Shown: positions 16,614 through 25,928, numbered from the stretch's first letter. The stretch is DNA of 64,000 nt from Streptococcus suis (GCF_002960445.1 NZ_POJD01000358.1:1-64000), one strand, 5' to 3'. Translations and numbers: made by a program. The notes: generated from the sequence alone by a model not told the origin.

Positions 16614-17543
16614 ATGGGAAAAATTATCATTACAGCAACAGCTGAAAGTATTGAACAGGTCAAGGAACTGCTTGCAGCAGGGGTTGACCGCATTTATGTT
16701 GGCGAAGCTGACCATGCTCTTCGTATTCCGACAAACTTTACTTATGATGAGTTACGGGAAATAGCAGTGCTGGTCCATGGTGCAGGCAAGGAACTGACCG
16801 TTGCCGCAAACGCCCTTATGCACCAAGACATGATGGATAACATCAAGCCCTTTATGGATTTGATGAGAGAAATCAAGGTGGACTATCTAGTTGTCGGTGA
16901 TACAGGTATTTTTTATGTCAACAAGCGAGATGGTTACAATTTTAAGCTGATTTACGATACCTCTGTCTTTGTGACTTCAAGTCGCCAAATTAACTTCTGG
17001 AAAGACCATGGGGCTGTCGAAGCCGTATTGGCACGGGAAATTCCGTCGGAAGAACTATTTGACATTGCCAAAAATTTGGAAATTCCAGCGGAAATCTTGG
17101 TTTACGGTGCTTCGGTTATTCACCATTCCAAGCGAACCCTGTTACGGAATTACTATAATTTTACCAAGGCTGATGAAACTGACTTGTCACGTGGACGTGG
17201 TCTTTTCTTGGCAGAACCAAGCGACCCAGACAGTCACTATTCAATTTTTGAGGACAAGCATGGCACACATATCTTTATTAACAATGACATTGATATGATG
17301 ACCAAATTGGCAGAATTAGATGAGCATGGCTATCGTAACTGGAAGTTGGATGGGATCTACTGTCCTGGTCAGAACTTTGTAGCAATTGCCAAGCTCTTTG
17401 TTCAAGCTAGAGATTTGATTGAAAAAGAGGAGTTCACCTATGATCAGGCCTTTTTGCTAGATGAGCAAGTGCGTAAGCTCCATCCAGTACAACGTGGCTT
17501 GGATACAGGTTTCTACGAATTTGACCGCAATACAGTCAAATAA
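16614..17543 (+). CDS. Peptidase U32-family protein, probable tRNA hydroxylation factor (first of pair)
   Basis: A 309-residue U32 protein beginning MGKIIITATAESIEQ, the usual N-terminus. In Bacillus the paired U32 proteins YrrN and YrrO (TrhP1/2) are needed for prephenate-dependent 5-hydroxyuridine at tRNA position 34; that role is likely here, rather than the collagenase activity older annotations imply. The longer reading frame from 16497 is rejected because homology begins at 16614 and the promoter lies between. No Shine-Dalgarno sequence precedes this ATG, and the -10 is 7 bases upstream, so the message is probably leaderless. The second U32 gene follows after 122 bases. Confidence 0.88.
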   Translation: MGKIIITATAESIEQVKELLAAGVDRIYVGEADHALRIPTNFTYDELREIAVLVHGAGKELTVAANALMHQDMMDNIKPFMDLMREIKVDYLVVGDTGIFYVNKRDGYNFKLIYDTSVFVTSSRQINFWKDHGAVEAVLAREIPSEELFDIAKNLEIPAEILVYGASVIHHSKRTLLRNYYNFTKADETDLSRGRGLFLAEPSDPDSHYSIFEDKHGTHIFINNDIDMMTKLAELDEHGYRNWKLDGIYCPGQNFVAIAKLFVQARDLIEKEEFTYDQAFLLDEQVRKLHPVQRGLDTGFYEFDRNTVK

Positions 17544-17665
17544 CTATATTTTTAGCATAATCAGTTTACTTATTCTATCCAGGTGGAGTAAGATCTGTCC
17601 TAGTTTTCTGAGTGAAAAAATGTTGTTTTCACGTGGAAACCGTTGTAAACAGAAAGAAGTTTATT

Positions 17666-18952
17666 ATGTCAAAAACATTAAAGCGTCCCGAGGTCTTGTC
17701 ACCTGCAGGGACTTTGGAAAAATTAAAGGTTGCCATTGACTATGGTGCTGATGCTGTCTTTGTCGGCGGTCAGGCCTACGGTCTGCGTAGCCGGGCTGGT
17801 AACTTTACCATGGACGAGATGCGGGAAGGGATTGAATATGCCCATGCCCGTGGTGCCAAGGTCTATGTAGCTGCAAACATGGTCACCCATGAAGGAAATG
17901 AAGAAGGGGCAGGAGCCTGGTTCCGAGAATTGAGGGATATGGGCTTGGATGCGGTTATCGTGTCTGACCCAGCCCTCATCGTTATCTGTGCGACAGAGGC
18001 GCCGGGACTTGAAATTCACCTGTCCACCCAGGCTTCATCGACCAACTATGAAACCTTCGAGTTCTGGAAGGAATTGGGTTTGACCCGTGTCGTCTTAGCC
18101 CGCGAAGTGACCATGGAAGAAGTGGCTGAAATCCGCAAACGGACCGATGTTGAAATCGAAGCCTTTGTTCACGGTGCCATGTGTATCTCCTACTCAGGCC
18201 GCTGCGTCCTCTCCAACCACATGAGCAAGCGCGATGCCAACCGCGGTGGTTGCTCCCAGTCTTGCCGTTGGAAGTACAATCTCTACGACCTACCTTTCGG
18301 CGAAGAACGCCGTTCCATTAAGGGGGAAATACCCGAGGAGTTCTCCATGTCTGCGGTGGATATGTGTATGATTGACCATATTCCAGATATGATTGAAAAC
18401 GGGGTCGATAGCCTGAAAATCGAAGGCCGAATGAAATCTGTCCACTACGTGTCAACCGTGACTAACTGCTACAAGGCGGCGGTCGATGCCTATCTAGAAA
18501 GTCCAGAAAAGTTTGAAGCGATCAAACAAGACTTGATTGACGAAATGTGGAAGGTTGCTCAACGGGAATTGGCGACAGGTTTCTACTACAGCCCACCGAG
18601 CGAAAACGAACAGCTTTTCGGTGCCCGCCGTAAAATTCCAGAATATAAATTCATCGCCGAAGTAGTGGCCTTTGACAAGGATACTATGACTGCCACTATC
18701 CGCCAACGCAATGTCATCAACGAAGGTGACCAAGTAGAGTTTTACGGACCAGGTTTCCGCCACTTTGAAACCACTATTCAGGACTTGCATGATTCAAATG
18801 GAGAAAAGATTGACCGGGCCAATAAGCCGATGGAACTCTTAACTATTAAGCTGGACCGTGAAATCTATCCTGGTGATATGATTCGTGCCTGCAAGTCAGG
18901 TCTTATCAACCTCTACCAAGAAGATGGGCAATCATTGACTATTAGAGCATAA
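17666..18952 (+). CDS. Peptidase U32-family protein, probable tRNA hydroxylation factor (second of pair)
   Basis: A 428-residue U32 protein with the family signature EAFVHGAMCISYSGRC and cysteines in GGCSQSCRWKY that bind an iron-sulfur cluster in characterised relatives such as TrhP and RlhA. A C-terminal beta-barrel extension (about residues 340-428) is typical of the YrrO type. The start is placed at 17666, where LKRPEVLSPAGTLEKLK begins, rather than 54 bases upstream. It pairs with the preceding U32 gene and ends in a shared bidirectional hairpin. Confidence 0.9.
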   Translation: MSKTLKRPEVLSPAGTLEKLKVAIDYGADAVFVGGQAYGLRSRAGNFTMDEMREGIEYAHARGAKVYVAANMVTHEGNEEGAGAWFRELRDMGLDAVIVSDPALIVICATEAPGLEIHLSTQASSTNYETFEFWKELGLTRVVLAREVTMEEVAEIRKRTDVEIEAFVHGAMCISYSGRCVLSNHMSKRDANRGGCSQSCRWKYNLYDLPFGEERRSIKGEIPEEFSMSAVDMCMIDHIPDMIENGVDSLKIEGRMKSVHYVSTVTNCYKAAVDAYLESPEKFEAIKQDLIDEMWKVAQRELATGFYYSPPSENEQLFGARRKIPEYKFIAEVVAFDKDTMTATIRQRNVINEGDQVEFYGPGFRHFETTIQDLHDSNGEKIDRANKPMELLTIKLDREIYPGDMIRACKSGLINLYQEDGQSLTIRA

Positions 18953-18955
18953 AAT

Positions 18956-18978
18956 AAAAGGCTGAATGTCAGCCTTTT
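18956..18978. terminator. Bidirectional terminator after the second U32 gene
   Basis: AAAAGGCTGA and TCAGCCTTTT form a perfect stem with a 3-base loop. The stop codon of the convergent gene lies in the right arm. Confidence 0.85.
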
Positions 18979-19292
18979 GTTTGTTTCTGGGAGTTTTTCA
19001 CACTTTCTGGAACCAGGGTGATTTTCTTAATATCTTGGATATTGATAATGCTGGTTACCCGACGTTTGAAATTTTTCATGATAATCCGTTGGCGTTCCTT
19101 ATCGTATTTGACAATATCGCCTGTAAAACTGCGATCGTTATAGATAACATGAATGGCGGCTTTCTTGTAGAGTGCTAGTTCTAAATTGTTCTTAATCTCT
19201 TCCTTGCTGTCAGGCTCAATGGTCTTAGGAGCTTTGCTATTGCCCAAAAAGATATTGACCTGCTCTAAAATAACTTCCAAAAATCTCTTCAT
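18969..19292 (-). CDS. Conserved hypothetical protein with an Sm/YolD-like fold pattern
   Basis: A 107-residue soluble protein. I cannot assign a family firmly. The second half reads as a small beta-barrel: AAIHVIYNDRSFTGDIVKYD, then RIIMKNFKRRVTSIINIQDIKKI, a pattern seen in YolD-like and Sm-like proteins, preceded by an amphipathic helix. AAAGGA precedes the ATG. It is divergent from the PC4-like gene and convergent with the U32 gene. Confidence 0.7.
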   Translation of the reverse strand: MKRFLEVILEQVNIFLGNSKAPKTIEPDSKEEIKNNLELALYKKAAIHVIYNDRSFTGDIVKYDKERQRIIMKNFKRRVTSIINIQDIKKITLVPESVKNSQKQTKG

Positions 19293-19384
19293 GGCATTAT
19301 CCTTTCAAACTTGCTATAATTATAGTATCCAATTTTCGCAAAAATGACAAGTTTTTTCGAACAAATAAGTGAAGGAGGTAACAA

Positions 19385-19600
19385 ATGGCAGAATTTACAT
19401 TTGAAATCGAAGAAAAACTCTTGGTCCTATCTGAAAATGATAAGGGCTGGACCAAGGAACTCAATCGTGTATCATTCAATGGCGCACCAGCCAAGTATGA
19501 TATCCGTACCTGGAGCCCTGACCACACTAAGATGGGCAAGGGGATCACGCTCAGCAATGAAGAATTCCAAGTTCTCTTGGATGCATTTGCTAATAAATAA
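19385..19600 (+). CDS. PC4/YdbC-family single-strand nucleic acid-binding protein
   Basis: A 71-residue protein matching the YdbC family (PC4 superfamily, PF02229): four strands and a C-terminal helix, with KGWTKELNRVSFNGAPAKYDIRTWSPDHTKMGKGITL. The Lactococcus homologue YdbC binds single-stranded DNA as a dimer. A strong GGAGG ribosome binding site precedes the start. It is monocistronic, ending in a hairpin shared with bioY. Confidence 0.9.
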   Translation: MAEFTFEIEEKLLVLSENDKGWTKELNRVSFNGAPAKYDIRTWSPDHTKMGKGITLSNEEFQVLLDAFANK

Positions 19601-19632
19601 AAGAAGCCTAAGCGAAAAAGGCTTCTTTTTTT
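19601..19632. terminator. Bidirectional terminator between ydbC-like and bioY
   Basis: AAGAAGCCT and AGGCTTCTT arms are followed by T-runs on both strands. The bioY stop codon lies in the left arm. Confidence 0.85.
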
Positions 19633-20147
19633 GTAATGGGCTGGAGAAGGCTGTGGCAGACAGTCACCAAGGTAATTTTTGCTAAATCTGGCAGGATAAA
19701 GGGAAGGACTGTCCAGGCTAAGGTATCTGACCAGCTCGCTCCTGAAACAAACTTAAAGACCAAACAGCCTAAAAGGAAGCAACTTGCTGTTCCGAGAAGG
19801 CAAGCTGAGAAAACAGTCACAGGTGAGGAAGTTGACTTGGTGAGGACAGAAGTAATAGCAGCATAGACTAGGAAGCCCCATAAAAAGCCGGCTGTTGGTC
19901 CGAAAAGAGCAGCGAATCCGCCTGAAAAACCAGCAAAGACAGGAAGGCCGATAGCGCCTAGAGTTAGATAAAGGGCTAAACTTGCAATGGCTTCTTTCGG
20001 CTTGTATAAACAAGCTACTAAGCCGATAGCCAAGGTCTGTAGAGTAAAGGGAACAGGCCCGATAGACAGGCTGACTTGTGACAGGGCAGCAATGATAGCT
20101 GTTCCGATAGCGATGTAAACAAGAGATTTCGTAGAATGGTTTGTCAT
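19608..20147 (-). CDS. bioY: Biotin ECF transporter S-component
   Basis: A 179-residue membrane protein of the BioY family, the biotin-binding subunit that works with the shared EcfA/A'/T module encoded elsewhere. Six hydrophobic helices are visible; the conserved segments GPVPFTLQTLAIGLVACL and GGFAALFGPTAGFLWGF are family marks. No biotin synthesis genes are seen nearby, in keeping with a biotin auxotroph. Its promoter and a BirA-type operator lie directly upstream (see 20149-20210). Confidence 0.95.
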   Translation of the reverse strand: MTNHSTKSLVYIAIGTAIIAALSQVSLSIGPVPFTLQTLAIGLVACLYKPKEAIASLALYLTLGAIGLPVFAGFSGGFAALFGPTAGFLWGFLVYAAITSVLTKSTSSPVTVFSACLLGTASCFLLGCLVFKFVSGASWSDTLAWTVLPFILPDLAKITLVTVCHSLLQPITKKEAFFA

Positions 20148-20148
20148 T

Positions 20149-20180
20149 TTGTTATCCTTTTTATTTTTCTAGGTTAACAA
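20149..20180. promoter_or_regulatory. BirA-type biotin operator of bioY
   Basis: TTGTTATCC (20149-20157) and GGTTAACAA (20172-20180) are inverted with one mismatch, separated by 14 bases. This matches the Firmicute BirA site pattern (TTGTTAACC with a spacer of about 15). The bioY promoter on the minus strand is TTGACT (20205-20210), 17 bases, TATAAT (20182-20187), so the operator covers the transcription start and the ribosome binding site. Biotin-loaded BirA would block bioY. Confidence 0.8.
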
Positions 20181-20244
20181 AATTATAGACATTCTAGTCG
20201 TGAAAGTCAATGCTTCTGCCATCGGCTGTCACAGTGTTATAGTT

Positions 20245-20305
20245 TTTATTTATGGGAGTAGATAGAAAATATATATTAGTAGAGTTACTTGTTTCATGTT
20301 AGAAT
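20245..20305 (+). promoter_or_regulatory. Shared promoter/operator module, copy A (cyclase-family gene)
   Basis: TTTATTTATGGG (20245-20256), ATATATTAG (20271-20279), exactly 20 bases, then the extended -10 TGTTAGAAT (20297-20305). The same architecture recurs at 61595-61653 and 63429-63488. There is no consensus -35; the AT-rich palindrome lies where a -35 would be. Confidence 0.65.
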
Positions 20306-20333
20306 AATAAAAAAAAAGAAAGCGAGAATTGCC

Positions 20334-21071
20334 ATGTCAGAATTACTTGAAATTTACCAGACCCTTAAAGCAAAAACCTGGGTGGACTTGACCCATCAAA
20401 TCAATGAGAATAGCCCGCATTTTCCAGCTCTTCCAGCCTTGGAGAAAAAGGCCTTGTTTACTCACAAAGACGGATTTTTTGTTGAACAATTTACGGTTGT
20501 TGGTCAGTACGGTACCCATATCGATCCGCCTATCCACTTTGTAGAAGGGGCTCGCTATCTAGATGAAATCGACTTGAAAGACTTGCTCTTACCTCTCTAT
20601 GTGATTGATAAGTCGGAGGCAGTTGCAGCCAATAATGACTACGAGATTACCAAGCAAGATATTCTGGATTTTGAGGCTGAGCATGGTCCAATTGCACCTG
20701 AATCTTTTGTTGCTTTTCGTTCAGATTGGTCAAAACGTTGGCCAAGTCAGGATGCCGTGCGAAACTTGGATGACCAAGGGGTACAACATACACCAGGTTG
20801 GAGCCACGAGGCTCTGCAATACTTGATTGAAGAGCGTAAGGTAAAAGCGGTTGGACATGAAACTCTGGATACGGATTCAGGAGTATCGGCTGCCAAACAT
20901 GGTGGCAGCTTGCCAGAAGAATACTATCTCTTGTCCAAAGACATCTATCAACTAGAAGTATTGAATAATTTGGACCAGGTGCCAGCAACAGGAGCCTTGA
21001 TTTCTATTGCCTTTCCACATTGGGAAAAGGCTTCGGGGTCGCCAGTGCGTGCTATTGCGATTTTACCATAA
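20334..21071 (+). CDS. Cyclase-family hydrolase (kynurenine formamidase-like fold)
   Basis: A 245-residue protein of the PF04199 family. The metal-binding motif GTHIDPPIHF is present in the first third, and GHETLDTDSG in the second half corresponds to the family's second conserved block. Relatives include kynurenine formamidase, isatin hydrolase and cyclases of unknown substrate. The start at 20334 is chosen because the upstream reading frame is AT-rich and overlaps the promoter. It is a single gene with a promoter shared in design with a TDT transporter and an AhpD-like gene far away, suggesting a common inducer. Confidence 0.85.
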   Translation: MSELLEIYQTLKAKTWVDLTHQINENSPHFPALPALEKKALFTHKDGFFVEQFTVVGQYGTHIDPPIHFVEGARYLDEIDLKDLLLPLYVIDKSEAVAANNDYEITKQDILDFEAEHGPIAPESFVAFRSDWSKRWPSQDAVRNLDDQGVQHTPGWSHEALQYLIEERKVKAVGHETLDTDSGVSAAKHGGSLPEEYYLLSKDIYQLEVLNNLDQVPATGALISIAFPHWEKASGSPVRAIAILP

Positions 21072-21078
21072 GAAAAAA

Positions 21079-21119
21079 GCCAGACAGTGTGCTTTCTTAC
21101 GCTTGTCTGGTCTTTTTTT
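21079..21119 (+). terminator. Terminator of the cyclase-family gene
   Basis: CCAGACA and TGTCTGG arms with a 17-base loop, then a long T-run. Confidence 0.75.
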
Positions 21120-21121
21120 CT

Positions 21122-21232
21122 TATACTCAATGAAAATCAAAAGCAGACTAGGCGACGCAGATGCAGATAGAACTGAAGTTCATCAAATCAAGTCAAGTCA
21201 ACAACGTTTGCTTTTGATTTTCGAAGAGTATT
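21122..21232. repeat. BOX-like repeat element
   Basis: Ends carry TACTCAATGAAAATCAAAAG and CTTTTGATTTTCGAAGAGTA, inverted apart from a few positions. These are the boxC and boxA outer ends known from pneumococcal BOX elements, and an internal GGCGACGC stretch recalls boxA. No boxB units are seen, so this is a short A-C form. Its right end coincides with the stop codon of gor. Confidence 0.75.
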
Positions 21233-22580
21233 AACGCATGGTAACGAATTCTTCTGAGCCAGTCGGATGGATGGCCACAACGGCATCAAATTCTTCCTTG
21301 CTTGCTCCCATCTTAATGGCAACGGAGAAACCTTGGATCATTTCATCGACACCATAGCCAATTCCGTGTAAACCGACGACCTGTTCATTCTCGCCAACTG
21401 TGACTAACTTAAACTTAGCCATTTGGCGATTGTTTGCTAGAGCTGTGTACATGGAAGTAAAGGCTGAAGTATAGACTTTTACATTGTCCTGACCATATTG
21501 GGCGATGGCTTCATCTTCCGTAAGACCGACTGTTCCGATAGCAGGATGAGAAAAAACAACGGTTGGGATGGTTGTGTAATCCATTTTTGCGGTTGGTTTG
21601 TTGTTGAAGAGGCGTTCAGCCAACAAGCGACCTGCCTTGATGGCTACTGGGGTCAATTCTTTTTCGCCTGTCACATCACCAAGGGCATAAATGCCTGGGA
21701 CGCCAGTTTCTTGGTATTCATCAACGACGATATGACCAGATGGTGCGAGTTGCACACCAGCAGCTTCAAGGTTGAGTTTGTCCACATTTGGCTTACGTCC
21801 GATAGCCCAGAGAACCTGTTGAGCAGTATGGCTGCTTCCATCCTCAAAGTTGATTTGAATGAGGTCATCCTCCGTTTTTTCTAAGCTGACAGGGGTTTTC
21901 CCAGTATGGAGAGGGAGGTTAGTGCGCTCCATTTCTTCCATTAAGGCTTGGATGATGTAGTTATCAAAGTTACGAAGGGGGCGATTGCCACGTACAAAGA
22001 GGTCTGTTTGAACACCAAGTCCGTGGAGAAGTCCAGCCATTTCGACAGCGATATAGCCAGCCCCAATAACTGCAACAGATGCAGGCAATTCTTCCCAAGC
22101 GAAGACATCATCCGATGCGATGCCAAGTTCACTTCCTGGAATATTTGGCACAGCAGGCTGGGCACCCGTTGCAATGACGATGTGTTTGGCACGAATGAGT
22201 TCCCCATTGACTTCAACCGTTTGGGAATCAACAAAACGAGCAAATCCCTTGATGACTTCAACTCCGTTATTTTTAAAGGTATTCCCATAGGATGTACGGG
22301 ACCGTTCAATGTAGGCTTCACGGTTTTTACGCAAGGTAGCAAAATCAAATGTTACATCCTGGCTGGTAAAACCATACTCAGGTCCATAGTGATGAATGGC
22401 TTCAGCCACTTGAGAACCGTACCACATGATTTTTTTAGGAACACAGCCAAGGTTAACACAGGTTCCACCAAGGTGACTTCCTTCGATCACAGCAGCCTTA
22501 GCCCCATAGATAGCAGCACGGTTCATAGTAGCAATACCGCCGCTACCTCCACCAATGGCAATAATATCAAATTCTTTCAT
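21231..22580 (-). CDS. gor: Glutathione-disulfide reductase
   Basis: NADPH-dependent flavoenzyme that reduces glutathione disulfide. The 449-residue protein has the N-terminal FAD motif GGGSGG, the redox pair C41-C46 in [12 protein letters not shown], the NADP domain [17 protein letters not shown] followed by [12 protein letters not shown], where arginines fit NADPH, and the C-terminal [12 protein letters not shown] with the catalytic histidine. A GAGGAG ribosome binding site precedes the ATG. Its last codons abut a BOX-like element without loss of the usual C-terminus. Confidence 0.95.
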   Translation of the reverse strand: MKEFDIIAIGGGSGGIATMNRAAIYGAKAAVIEGSHLGGTCVNLGCVPKKIMWYGSQVAEAIHHYGPEYGFTSQDVTFDFATLRKNREAYIERSRTSYGNTFKNNGVEVIKGFARFVDSQTVEVNGELIRAKHIVIATGAQPAVPNIPGSELGIASDDVFAWEELPASVAVIGAGYIAVEMAGLLHGLGVQTDLFVRGNRPLRNFDNYIIQALMEEMERTNLPLHTGKTPVSLEKTEDDLIQINFEDGSSHTAQQVLWAIGRKPNVDKLNLEAAGVQLAPSGHIVVDEYQETGVPGIYALGDVTGEKELTPVAIKAGRLLAERLFNNKPTAKMDYTTIPTVVFSHPAIGTVGLTEDEAIAQYGQDNVKVYTSAFTSMYTALANNRQMAKFKLVTVGENEQVVGLHGIGYGVDEMIQGFSVAIKMGASKEEFDAVVAIHPTGSEEFVTMR

Positions 22581-22716
22581 GAGTTTTTCTCCTCTAAATG
22601 ATTATTATCTTCATTCTATCGTTTTTTTAGTTATCAATCAAAAATCCGCTACGTTCTCTTACAAAATTGTAAGTAGGAAAAATACCGAACTTTTTGTAAA
22701 ATGATTAAGAAAACAC

Positions 22717-22745
22717 TTGCAAAAAAACGTGTATTTGTGTATTAT
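22717..22745 (+). promoter_or_regulatory. Promoter of the MacAB-like operon
   Basis: TTGCAA, 17-base spacer, TATTAT; about 49 bases before the first start codon. Confidence 0.6.
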
Positions 22746-22793
22746 AAAGACAATACAAAATAAATATGTTTTGAATTAGAAAAGGAGTATCAT

Positions 22794-23957
22794 ATGTTAA
22801 AGACAAAGAAGGCTAAAATTGCTTTGTTTAGTGGTCTTGGTGTTGCGGCTGTCGCCTTAATTGGTGGTGCCTTGGTATTTGGAGGTGTATTAGGTGGTTC
22901 ATCTCCTAGCGTGGAACAGACAGCGACCAGTTTGACTTATCGGATTGCTCAAGAGGGCTCAATTGCTTCATCTACCCTCTTGACAGGAACCATCTCAGCT
23001 GCGGAAGAACAGTATGTTTACTATGATGCGTCCAAGGGTGATTTGAGTGAGGTCTTGGTTGAGCCAGGCACTCAAGTAGAAGTCGGAACTCCTTTGGTTA
23101 GTTATGATGCGACAGAATTACAGGCAGCCCTAGATACAGCTGTGCGTGGTCGGGATAAGATTGGGCGTCAGATTTATGATTTAAAAAATAATGGTCAAAC
23201 TGTTCAAGCAACAGGTGATGCGGCGGCAGATGAAGCAGCTACTGCAGCAGCGCAACGCTCCGTAGATTCTCAATTAGCAGATTTGAATGATTCCTATGCT
23301 GATGCCCAAGCAGCTGTGGACAAGGCCTATACAGCATTGACAGAAGCAACTATTTACAGCACTGTCGCAGGTACAGTGGTTGAGGTCAATAAATCGGTTG
23401 CTAAAAGCTCGACAACTAGCCAGACCGTTGTTCATATCGTTAACCAAGGTAGCCTACAAGTTACAGGTAATTTAACGGAGTATGATTTGGCAAACATTGC
23501 AGTTGACCAAGAAGTAAAATTGACCAGTAAGGTTTATCCAGATAAGACATGGACTGGTAAGATTACCTACATTTCTAACTATCCATCGACAGAACAAGCT
23601 ACAAGTGCAGTAGCAGGTGCAGGAGGTGGCTCAGGTGCCAAATATCCTTTCAAGGCTGCCTTGACCAGTGAATTGGGGGAATTGAAGCAAGGTTTTACTG
23701 TTAATATTGAAGTTGTTAATACTACCAACCATATTTTAATTCCTGTAACAGCAGTTGTTCCAGAAGGAGATAAAAACTTTGTATGGACAATTGTGGAAGG
23801 GAAGGCTAAAAAAGTAGAGGTTACTCTTGGAAATGCGGATGCTCTTAATCAGGAGGTGACAGCAGGTATTGCAGTAGGAGATCAGGTCATCACCATTCCA
23901 ACTCCAGACCTTGAAGAAGGAAAAGAGGTTGAAGCCTATGAAGAACCAGCTAATTAG
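22794..23957 (+). CDS. HlyD/MacA-like membrane fusion protein
   Basis: A 387-residue adaptor with an N-terminal membrane anchor (about residues 9-32), a lipoyl-like half motif, a coiled-coil hairpin rich in Ala, Asp and Gln (about 105-185), a second lipoyl half (ATIYSTVAGTVVEVNKSV) and a beta-barrel domain. It is the extracytoplasmic part of a three-gene MacAB/YknXYZ-type system with the next two genes. In Gram-positive relatives such systems protect from host or self-made antimicrobial peptides; the cargo here is unknown. Confidence 0.9.
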   Translation: MLKTKKAKIALFSGLGVAAVALIGGALVFGGVLGGSSPSVEQTATSLTYRIAQEGSIASSTLLTGTISAAEEQYVYYDASKGDLSEVLVEPGTQVEVGTPLVSYDATELQAALDTAVRGRDKIGRQIYDLKNNGQTVQATGDAAADEAATAAAQRSVDSQLADLNDSYADAQAAVDKAYTALTEATIYSTVAGTVVEVNKSVAKSSTTSQTVVHIVNQGSLQVTGNLTEYDLANIAVDQEVKLTSKVYPDKTWTGKITYISNYPSTEQATSAVAGAGGGSGAKYPFKAALTSELGELKQGFTVNIEVVNTTNHILIPVTAVVPEGDKNFVWTIVEGKAKKVEVTLGNADALNQEVTAGIAVGDQVITIPTPDLEEGKEVEAYEEPAN

Positions 23958-24633
23958 ATTAACCAATATAAATAAATCCTATAAAAACGGTGACCAAGAA
24001 CTTCGTGTCCTCAAAGATATTGATTTAGAGGTGGAAGAAGGTGAGTTTCTTGCTATAATGGGACCATCTGGTTCAGGGAAATCCACCCTGATGAATATTA
24101 TCGGGCTTTTGGATCGGTCTACAACCGGTAATTATTGGTTGGAGGGAGAAGAAGTCAGTCAACTGTCTGAGAAGAAATTAGCTTCCGTTCGTAATGACCA
24201 GATTGGCTTTGTTTTCCAACAATTCTTTCTCTTATCCAAACTCAATGCCCTTCAAAATGTCGAGTTACCTTTGATTTATGCAGGGGTTCCAGCCAATCAA
24301 CGGAAAAAATTAGCCAAACGTTATTTGGAAAAAGTGGAGTTGGCTGAGCGGATGACTCACCTGCCATCTGAGTTATCAGGTGGACAGAAACAAAGGGTGG
24401 CTATTGCGCGTGCCTTGGTCAATACACCAGCCATTATTTTAGCGGATGAGCCAACAGGTGCCTTGGATTCCAAGACAGGCCAACAAATTATGGAACTCTT
24501 AACAGAGTTGAATAATGAAGGCAAGACTATTATCATGGTCACCCATGAACCTGAAATTGCTGCCTATGCCAAACGTAAAATCGTTTTGCGTGACGGTATC
24601 ATTACCGAAGATAGTAGAAGGGAGGAAGTCTAG
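23938..24633 (+). CDS. MacB-like ABC transporter ATPase
   Basis: A 231-residue ATPase of the LolD/MacB family with GPSGSGKST (Walker A), LSGGQKQRVAIARAL (signature), and IILADEPTGALDS (Walker B). I place the start at ATG 23938, inside the end of the adaptor gene (20-base overlap), with AGAGG as ribosome binding site; the upstream candidate adds residues not found in the family. Coupled to the adjacent FtsX-like permease. Confidence 0.92.
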   Translation: MKNQLIRLTNINKSYKNGDQELRVLKDIDLEVEEGEFLAIMGPSGSGKSTLMNIIGLLDRSTTGNYWLEGEEVSQLSEKKLASVRNDQIGFVFQQFFLLSKLNALQNVELPLIYAGVPANQRKKLAKRYLEKVELAERMTHLPSELSGGQKQRVAIARALVNTPAIILADEPTGALDSKTGQQIMELLTELNNEGKTIIMVTHEPEIAAYAKRKIVLRDGIITEDSRREEV

Positions 24634-25887
24634 ATGGAAAACTGGAAATTTGCCCTCAAGTCTATCCTAGCCCACAAAATGCGTTCTCTTTTAACTATGT
24701 TAGGTATTATCATCGGTGTGGCTTCAGTTGTTATCATTGTAGCTTTAGGGACTGGGGTGTCTAAGAGATTCGAAAAGGCCTTGGCAGGCGATCAGAATAA
24801 TGTTCAGGTCTATTTTACGCCTTATGTAGCTTCAGAAGGTGCTGCTTCAATGGGGATGCTTGGAAGCGTTGGTGGTGGTGAGCTATCCATGGAAGAAGAA
24901 CCTGATTTGACAGATGCTATGTTAAAGGGACTTTTGGAAATCGATGGGCTTAGCGGCTACTATATTAGTTCTTCAAGCACCTCGACTGTAGCAGCAGGAA
25001 ATACGCAAGCTGATAATGTCTTTATTACTGGCGTTAGTCAACCCTATTTTGACATAAAGGAATTAGAAATCTTGACTGGTCGTCGTTTCACAGCTAACGA
25101 TTACAGCCAATTTTCCCGTATTATCATGTTGGATGTAGCTCTGGCAGAGAAACTCTTCGGTTCACAAGAATCGGCACTCAACCAAGTAGTGAGTGTCAAT
25201 GCCAATTCTTACCTTGTAGTTGGTGTTTACAAAGATCCCAAAGCAGGTACTTCCCTCTATGGATTCAACTCTGGAGGAAATGCCATTATGACCAATACAC
25301 AGCTGGCTGCTGAAATGGGGACTAAAGAAAATAGTGGTCTGTATGTTCATGTGGAAGATCTGAGCAGAGCTGCTGAGGTTGGACAGGCTGCAGCTGCCTA
25401 TTTGACCAATATTACAGGTCTGAAGGAAGCTCGCTATGACATCTATGACATGTCCGCTATGTTGGATACCTATAGGACTGAAATGGCAGGGGTTACCATG
25501 TTTATCGGTTCCGTTGCAGGAATTTCACTTCTTGTAGGTGGTATCGGTGTTATGAACATTATGCTGGTATCTGTTACTGAGCGGACCCGTGAAATCGGTC
25601 TTCGTAAAGCTCTAGGAGCAACTCGTGGGAATATCCTTATGCAGTTCTTGATTGAAGCCATGGTATTGACTACCTTGGGTGGTGCTATTGGATTGATGAT
25701 TGCTCAAACAATTGTATTTATTCTCAATACCACCAAAGCCATGGGACCAAATATGACGGCTGAAATTTCCCTTCCGGCTGTTCTAGGAAGTTTAGTCTTC
25801 TCAGCAGTAATTGGTATTGTCTTTGGTGTTCTACCAGCCAGCAAGGCTTCTAAGTTGGATCCGATTGAGGCCTTGCGTTACGAATAA
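24634..25887 (+). CDS. MacB-like ABC transporter permease (FtsX domain)
   Basis: A 417-residue membrane protein: one N-terminal helix (about 17-40, RSLLTMLGIIIGVASVVIIVALG), a large extracellular MacB periplasmic-core domain, then three C-terminal helices of the FtsX type with the conserved VTERTREIGLRKALGATRGNI cytoplasmic loop. It begins immediately after the ATPase stop codon. The set of three forms the complete exporter. Confidence 0.92.
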   Translation: MENWKFALKSILAHKMRSLLTMLGIIIGVASVVIIVALGTGVSKRFEKALAGDQNNVQVYFTPYVASEGAASMGMLGSVGGGELSMEEEPDLTDAMLKGLLEIDGLSGYYISSSSTSTVAAGNTQADNVFITGVSQPYFDIKELEILTGRRFTANDYSQFSRIIMLDVALAEKLFGSQESALNQVVSVNANSYLVVGVYKDPKAGTSLYGFNSGGNAIMTNTQLAAEMGTKENSGLYVHVEDLSRAAEVGQAAAAYLTNITGLKEARYDIYDMSAMLDTYRTEMAGVTMFIGSVAGISLLVGGIGVMNIMLVSVTERTREIGLRKALGATRGNILMQFLIEAMVLTTLGGAIGLMIAQTIVFILNTTKAMGPNMTAEISLPAVLGSLVFSAVIGIVFGVLPASKASKLDPIEALRYE

Positions 25888-25894
25888 TTGATTG

Positions 25895-25928
25895 AAACGA
25901 TTAGGTTTTCCTAGTCGTTTTCTTTTTT
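25895..25928 (+). terminator. Terminator of the MacAB-like operon
   Basis: AAACGATTAGG and CCTAGTCGTTT arms (one G-U pair) followed by T-rich sequence. Confidence 0.7.
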
